In this document: positions 8,598 to 12,552 of the stretch, one piece after another
Layout of the letters: each line of letters begins with the position of its first letter
Numbering within the stretch: the first letter of the stretch is position 1
The notes under the pieces: model-generated
Told to the model about the DNA's origin: nothing
What the model saw: only the letters and a program-made list of their open reading frames with translations
Databases searched by the model: none
NCBI GenBank assembly: GCA_001929475.1
Contig: LXFE01000390.1
Span: 1 to 12,552, forward strand
Direction of reading: 5' to 3'
Length of the DNA: 12,552 nucleotides
DNA from: Neolecta irregularis DAH-3
Taxonomy: Eukaryota > Ascomycota > Neolectomycetes > Neolectales > Neolectaceae
Position numbers and translations under genes: made by a program

Positions 8598-9932
8598 ATG
8601 GCTTCTAATTCGCTGCTGGTCGTCGATGGCCAGGCCGATGGCCAGGTAAGTAGATCAAATATATCCGGCATTTTTTGATGTGTAGATCAAAGAACTGGGA
8701 GAATTCATCGACAAGTTGAAAGACTCATCCACACTTTTACAGCAAGTCGATACTTTGCTTATCGAAGGCGATGAAGAGCGTGCACTTTCAAGACTAGTCG
8801 AAGAAAGCGCGATACTCGCAGGCGCAACCAAAGAAGGTACATGTCAAATTCATGTATTTTTCATTGATTACGAACCAGAATACGAACCGGCGTATACGCT
8901 TTTAATCAATCTGATAATTTCGTCACCGTCACTCCCAACATATCTTCCAAAAGTCATTTCAAATCTAAGTACACAAATCCCAAATTTACCAAATGGAGCA
9001 TTGCGAAATCTGAATATCCTTACTATCTTATTCAACGTTATCCCATCGAACAGCATTCTGCGCTACAAAACGTTTGATGCCATTCTCGAGGTTTCCAGCA
9101 AAAATAATCTTTTTGAACTTGTTCTTCCTCAAACGAAATATGTTCACGAGTGGATAACTGAGTGGGGCGACTTGAGTTCTCAAGACCAACGAACACTTCT
9201 TTTGAAACTCGCATTTGCATCCGAGCCGTTTAATGCAGAGTATTCTCGATTTAGAGTGCATGCTAATTGAAGGACATCTCTCTCTTTTCTCATCGATTCC
9301 CTCAATTTATACTCTACAGATAATGAAAATGCGAGACCCCTCGCTCAAAGAGTAGTAATGCAAGCTCTTTCTGCGCCTAAAAGATTTGAATTTGACGAAA
9401 TTTTGGAAATTGAGGCAATCCAAAACTTGAAAACTTTGAATGATCCAGCATATACCATTCTCGATATTTTTGCTTGCAAAGACCTAGTTGCATTTCGAAA
9501 ATTTGCACAAAGCAGTTGGCTAAAAGAGAATGGTACGCCAACATTCCCCTCTATTAGATAATAACCAACACAGAACTGGACCAGGTTTCTCTTGAACGCA
9601 AGATCAGATTTATCACAATCGCATCTCTAGCCTCTAAATCTCGAACACTCACTTATTCCCAAATTGCATCGGCTCTCGACATTTCAGAAGATGAAGTTGA
9701 ACTCTGGATTATTGACGTGATCCGAGTCGGGCTTGTTGAGGGTCGACTTTGTCAAATTCAGAAAACCTTTCTAGTCAACCGAACTACATATCGAATGTTT
9801 GGCAAGAAGGAATGGGAGAGTCTTGGAATACGTCTAAAGAACTGGAAAATCAACTTGGATGAACAGCTAAAGGTTCTGCATGGGGTCTCTCCTGTGAAAG
9901 AGCATGGGGCAGATATCCATGTCGATGCTTAG
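8598..9932 (+). CDS. Eukaryotic translation initiation factor 3 subunit M (PCI-domain protein)
   Basis: eIF3m is a PCI-domain subunit of the eIF3 complex, which binds the 40S ribosome and promotes mRNA recruitment. Five exons (8598-8645, 8686-8836, 8879-9239, 9273-9532, 9574-9932) give 392 residues, close to family length. The N-terminal half is helical-repeat-like (ALSRLVEESAILAGATKEEY, AYTLLINLIISSPSLPTYL). The C-terminal PCI and winged-helix part is well marked: FDEILEIEAIQNLK, LERKIRFITIASLASKSRTL, YSQIASALDISEDEVELWII and DVIRVGLVEGRLCQIQKTF. Introns are 40, 42, 33 and 41 nt. The third (9240-9272) is needed because the frame otherwise hits TGA at 9268-9270; splicing restores NAETSLSFLIDSLNLYSTDN. 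The second is a multiple of three without a stop, so a retained form would add 14 residues. The start ATG in AAAATGG context is unambiguous. Confidence 0.94.
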
Positions 9933-10176
9933 GTTTGTCTTTCTTTGTCCCCGTACCTTTGATTCGCTTCTTTTCTTTGTTAGATATATACCACATTCTT
10001 GTTTATCTAGACGTGGAGATGGCAGCACTGAGAATATTGCATCCGCGGTTTTACATGGGTTCCTGCCGATGCAGTTTACAGATATTCACTTTACAAGATT
10101 ATACTATCTCAATTTGTACAAGTCTAGTTGCTATTCGACTCTCTGATTATCCGATTGGATATGTTGCCAAGTTCCA
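9933..10176 (+). promoter_or_regulatory. Pyrimidine-rich leader and possible first exon of the downstream gene
   Basis: Directly after the eIF3m stop, about 85 bp is rich in C and T, a common composition for fungal promoters. An ATG at 10019 (context GGAGATGG) opens an arginine-containing frame beginning MAALRILHPRFYMGSC, which resembles a mitochondrial presequence. Several splice combinations join it in phase to the exon below: donors at 10127 to acceptor 10185 (59 nt), or 10116 or 10122 to 10171 (56 or 50 nt). I cannot choose among them. Confidence 0.35.
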
Positions 10177-10691
10177 ATGGTTCAGCGACGCATTTTCACT
10201 AGAAAACTTTCTGAAAACCAACCTCCATCCTCCAAAATCGCGGGCTATGCAATAATGGAAGATCCTTCTTTTGCCCTCTCATCTTCAACCTCTCCCGAAC
10301 CACACAATCAGTTTCCATGCGAATTTTCTCGAAGATGGTACAAATTACAGCGTCGAATTGCCCGCAAAGTCCGCGAGCGAAAAGCCTACGAACGACAACT
10401 AGCCGTTGATAAGGAATTTGATAATCTGATCGAGGTAGTGTACCCCGGTTTAGTCTCTCTCGGTGCCAACTCTTCGTTGGGGTCAAAGTATATCCTTGTT
10501 TGGTAGAGGGATAGGCTGATCTTAATAAGAGAGTCGCTGAAGGACGAGCTAAAAAGTCGATTTGGGTAGATGGCCAATTCTCAGAACCGCGGCTAATTGC
10601 CCAGAACAGTCCAAGATATGCTCGATTCTTTCAAAAGAGACAAGGTGGTGCAAAATATACTTTCTCCCATTACCAGACTGCCGCCAACTGA
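10177..10691 (+). CDS. Unidentified small basic protein, possibly mitochondrial
   Basis: Two exons are supported: 10177-10434 and 10530-10691, joined across a 95-nt intron (GTAGTG donor, CTGAT branch-like site, AATAAG acceptor) in phase 0. The reconstructed 139 residues begin with a Ser/Pro-rich, low-acid stretch. They continue with a charged, probably helical segment (RRWYKLQRRIARKVRERKAY) and end in a segment with strong protein-like character: WVDGQFSEPRLIAQNSPRYA, then FFQKRQGG and YTFSHYQ. I do not recognise the family. The basic helix and possible presequence upstream would fit a small mitochondrial protein such as a mitoribosomal or assembly factor, but this is inference. The start is unresolved: 10177, an internal ATG at 10255, or the upstream exon at 10019. 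Confidence 0.65.
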
Positions 10692-11045
10692 AGAAGACAT
10701 CTTTGGTCGAACATAACTTAATCTTGCTTATATTCGTAAACTTTGGATGTTCCGTCCTCCTTTCCCATTGTTCGACGTAATCTCGTCTCCTCCCCGTATT
10801 TCCTTCCTCGACCATCGTTTTCTTTTCGCTTTCTTTTTTAGTGATATCGGTATAGAATACAAATGGGTTTGGGGTTTCTTCGTATGACTATCCTATCATT
10901 TTTCACATATACCAAGTATATTAGGTTGACAATTTAATTGAGAGTTGTGCATATCCTTCAAGCTTGACTTGGAGAACTAATATGTAATAAAATTATGGTT
11001 TTACATTTGCAAGAAAACACAACGCCTGATTATAACTATTCGAAA
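10692..11045. other. Convergent 3' intergenic region
   Basis: This should contain the 3' UTRs of the two flanking, tail-to-tail genes. It includes a C/T-rich stretch at about 10755-10845 and AT-rich DNA near 10915-11000, compatible with polyadenylation signals. I see no gene, repeat array or RNA gene. Confidence 0.45.
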
Positions 11046-11960
11046 TTAGAAATCTCGATTTCCAGAGAGTTTCTTCCCCGCAACCCTTCGAACTACTTCA
11101 TTGGGGCCTTCTTTCAGAGCGCGACAAACGGACAAGCCAAGATGGAACAAGTAGTGTGCCCATAATACACTCCAAGATATTCCCCATGTTTTCTTTCGAG
11201 CGAGCTCTTTAGCAAAGCCCCGAGCATCGAGATTGTTCTCAAGTTCATCAAATAGGGTTTGAGAGTTCAAGAGGGTTCGATCGTGGGTGTCAAGGACCGC
11301 GCTTTCAATGTTAACCATAGCAAGATCATTCAATTCAACAATTTCGGTTTCTCGAAGACGTGAATTAAGATGATCGAGTTCATTTTGCATACCAACAATT
11401 AATTTCTCACTCTCCTCAATATTCTGTTGCAACTCTTTATTGGATTCCATCAACAGGGGAAGCATTTCAATTTGTTTTAAAAGGATTTGATTTTGATTTT
11501 GAGCCCGCTCAAGACGTTTTTCGAGAGGTCCAATTGTGCTTTGCGATTGACATAAGTCATTTTCGAGTTCATCAATTCTTTCGAGCAGAACGACACGCCC
11601 CATATCTTTTGAAGTTTTTGGTGGTGGAGCTGATGCGAAGTCATTCACTCGATCCTCAAATTTCGTTTGCCATTGTTCGAGTTCTTGTTTCAGGGATTTT
11701 CTCTCATTATTGATTTTCCGAATTTGAGCTCGATAATTCTTTTCATTTGCTGAGAGTTCAAAGGTTAGATTGTCAATCTTCAGATTCAAGGTTTCTATTT
11801 CCTCCAATAATATTTCTCTTAATTGCTCGTTCTTTGGTTTAGTGGGAGTTGTGGGATTTGAATGTGGCGGAGTGAGACTTGAAAAATCACCTTGTCTCGT
11901 CCGTGGTGATTTTTCCGATTCATCGTCCGGGTGAGTTGAAAAATTACTCGGCGATATCAT
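11046..11960 (-). CDS. Coiled-coil protein of unknown function
   Basis: The open frame gives 304 residues from the ATG at 11960. Residues 1-45 are disordered and Ser/Pro/Thr-rich, with phosphorylation-like SPR and TPPHSNPTTP motifs. From about 48 to 215 the sequence shows long heptad-like runs rich in Leu, Glu, Gln, Lys and Asn (LREILLEEIETLNLKI, LERIDELENDL, LLKQIEMLPLLMESNKELQQ), interrupted by a Pro/Ala linker near ASAPPPKTSKD. The C-terminus is a separate part (LFDELENNLDARGF, then a Trp-rich, partly hydrophobic helix-like segment) ending in basic residues. This architecture suits a cytoskeletal, spindle-pole or scaffold role, but I cannot name a family. The true start may be further upstream: an ATG at 12060 opens a 37-codon frame ending at a GTAATT donor (11947) that can be spliced in phase to acceptors at 11896 (52 nt) or 11878 (70 nt). 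Confidence 0.75.
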   Translation of the reverse strand: MISPSNFSTHPDDESEKSPRTRQGDFSSLTPPHSNPTTPTKPKNEQLREILLEEIETLNLKIDNLTFELSANEKNYRAQIRKINNERKSLKQELEQWQTKFEDRVNDFASAPPPKTSKDMGRVVLLERIDELENDLCQSQSTIGPLEKRLERAQNQNQILLKQIEMLPLLMESNKELQQNIEESEKLIVGMQNELDHLNSRLRETEIVELNDLAMVNIESAVLDTHDRTLLNSQTLFDELENNLDARGFAKELARKKTWGISWSVLWAHYLFHLGLSVCRALKEGPNEVVRRVAGKKLSGNRDF

Positions 11961-12060
11961 TAACTGAACCACTTTCTTCTTGCCAAACTGAGATTCGAGT
12001 CCCTCGTGAGCTTGGGTCTATTATATATAACTGAGTGGAAGTTTGTGGGACGTATCTCAT
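11948..12060 (-). other. Candidate first exon of the coiled-coil gene
   Basis: The frame starts at the ATG at 12060 and reads naturally as protein (QLYIIDPSSRGTRISVWQEE) until a stop just past the potential donor at 11947. Joined to the coiled-coil frame it would replace the N-terminal 20-30 residues of the unspliced model. Neither model can be excluded by eye. Confidence 0.35.
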
Positions 12061-12298
12061 TAGTCAATAAACTCCTGGTGAGGTGGCAAGAGTTCATTGA
12101 TATTTATTAGGTCTGAAGTGGCTGGAAAGTTGCCGGTTGCGGGTTGGCAAGGCCGCATTAATAAAAAGTGGCGATAGCCTTTGCTTGCAATTCCAGATGC
12201 CAGCCGTGTTTATCAGGTATTCAATCTCACTGGCGGGGTTGATGTAAGAGATCTCGGGAAATGTAAATATACTAAATATTTTTAATTCGCATAACAAT

Positions 12299-12316
12299 AA
12301 CCATAACCATAACCGT
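12299..12316. repeat. Short CCATAA hexamer repeat
   Basis: Three units close to CCATAA occur in tandem (CCATAACCATAACCGTAA, the third with one change), preceded by the related CATAACAATAA. It is similar to, but not the same as, the fungal telomere unit CCCTAA. Probably a small microsatellite. Confidence 0.5.
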
Positions 12317-12508
12317 AAGCTCTGGGTGCAGTATCTCTCGCATTCTTAGATGAATGGTTCTATCTCAAATCTTCCTGGCTTGACAATCTATTTCTCAGAC
12401 TGTTGAGGAATTGATACAGAAGGTCGACAGTTGGTCAGTGTTAATGGAATGCGAGGGCCGTCCGTAGGTGGTGGTGACTATAAAAGCCAGGGTTCCTAAC
12501 CGACTGGA

Positions 12509-12544
12509 CCAGACCGACCAAGACCCCTGGTCTGGTCGGTCTGG
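12509..12544. repeat. GC-rich inverted repeat (hairpin) at the window edge
   Basis: CCAGACCGACCA (12509-12520) is the exact reverse complement of TGGTCGGTCTGG (12533-12544). Inside, GACC (12522-12525) pairs with GGTC (12529-12532) across a CCT loop, so the structure is 16 pairs with one unpaired A. GGTCTGG/CCAGACC words recur outside the stem up to the window end, so the element may continue. It could be part of a repeat or mobile element terminus. Confidence 0.65.
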
Positions 12545-12552
12545 ACCGCTGG

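Larger units (their letters stand above)
12061..12552. other. Gene-free right end
   Basis: No open frame here resembles a protein family; the 67-codon minus-strand frame at 12094-12297 looks like chance. The region contains CCATAA-type short repeats at about 12299-12316, a TATA-like CTATAAAAG at 12479-12487 on the plus strand and the terminal hairpin. The TATA-like motif followed by GC-rich DNA could be the promoter of a rightward gene or element beginning beyond the window. Confidence 0.4.

Noticed and set aside
12073-12158. Possible extra upstream exon (ATG at 12158) of the coiled-coil gene
   Set aside because: Its only GT donor (12072) leaves a phase that runs into stops at every nearby acceptor in the coiled-coil frame.
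12299-12316. Interstitial telomere repeat
   Set aside because: The unit is CCATAA/CCGTAA rather than CCCTAA, and only about three copies are present.
1-12552. Biosynthetic cluster, defence system or mobile element organising the window
   Set aside because: The identified genes are unrelated core functions and no element termini, transposase or cluster backbone gene is visible.

Overview
The window looks like an ordinary euchromatic stretch of a filamentous ascomycete nuclear genome (probably Pezizomycotina; class not resolvable by eye). The evidence is intron-rich genes with GT...CTRAY...AG signals, eukaryotic proteins with fungal relatives (Set1 with tandem RRMs and an RS-rich linker, an INSIG-domain protein, eIF3m, MPC1 with a lysine-rich fungal tail), and moderately AT-rich intergenic DNA. 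No bacterial, viral, CRISPR or intact transposon feature is visible.

Layout, left to right. At 1-561 (-) is the 5' part of a single-pass membrane protein with a cysteine-rich, PAN/Apple-like ectodomain, running off the left edge. From 562 to 2291 no gene is convincing; this stretch holds a perfect CACGTG palindrome and a roughly 300-bp GC-rich, C/T-strand-biased degenerate minisatellite. At 2292-2849 (+) is the mitochondrial pyruvate carrier MPC1 in four exons. Convergent to it, at 3031-4084 (-), is an INSIG-domain ER protein in four exons. At 4668-8268 (-) is the H3K4 methyltransferase SET1 in seven exons, reconstructed to the canonical C-terminal post-SET end. Divergent from it, at 8598-9932 (+), is eIF3m in five exons. 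At 10177-10691 (+) is an unidentified small basic protein, possibly with an upstream mitochondrial-presequence exon at about 10019. At 11046-11960 (-) is a coiled-coil protein of unknown function. The last 490 bp has no gene; it contains CCATAA-like repeats, a TATA-like motif and a GC-rich hairpin cut by the window edge.

The genes are unrelated housekeeping functions (mitochondrial metabolism, sterol homeostasis, chromatin, translation initiation) and do not form a pathway or cluster. The most striking property is the intron population: 17 of the inferred introns are only 33-45 nt, and one appears to use a GC-AG donor. I did not find a previously undescribed biological system. The findings below are gene-structure oddities and unexplained sequence elements.
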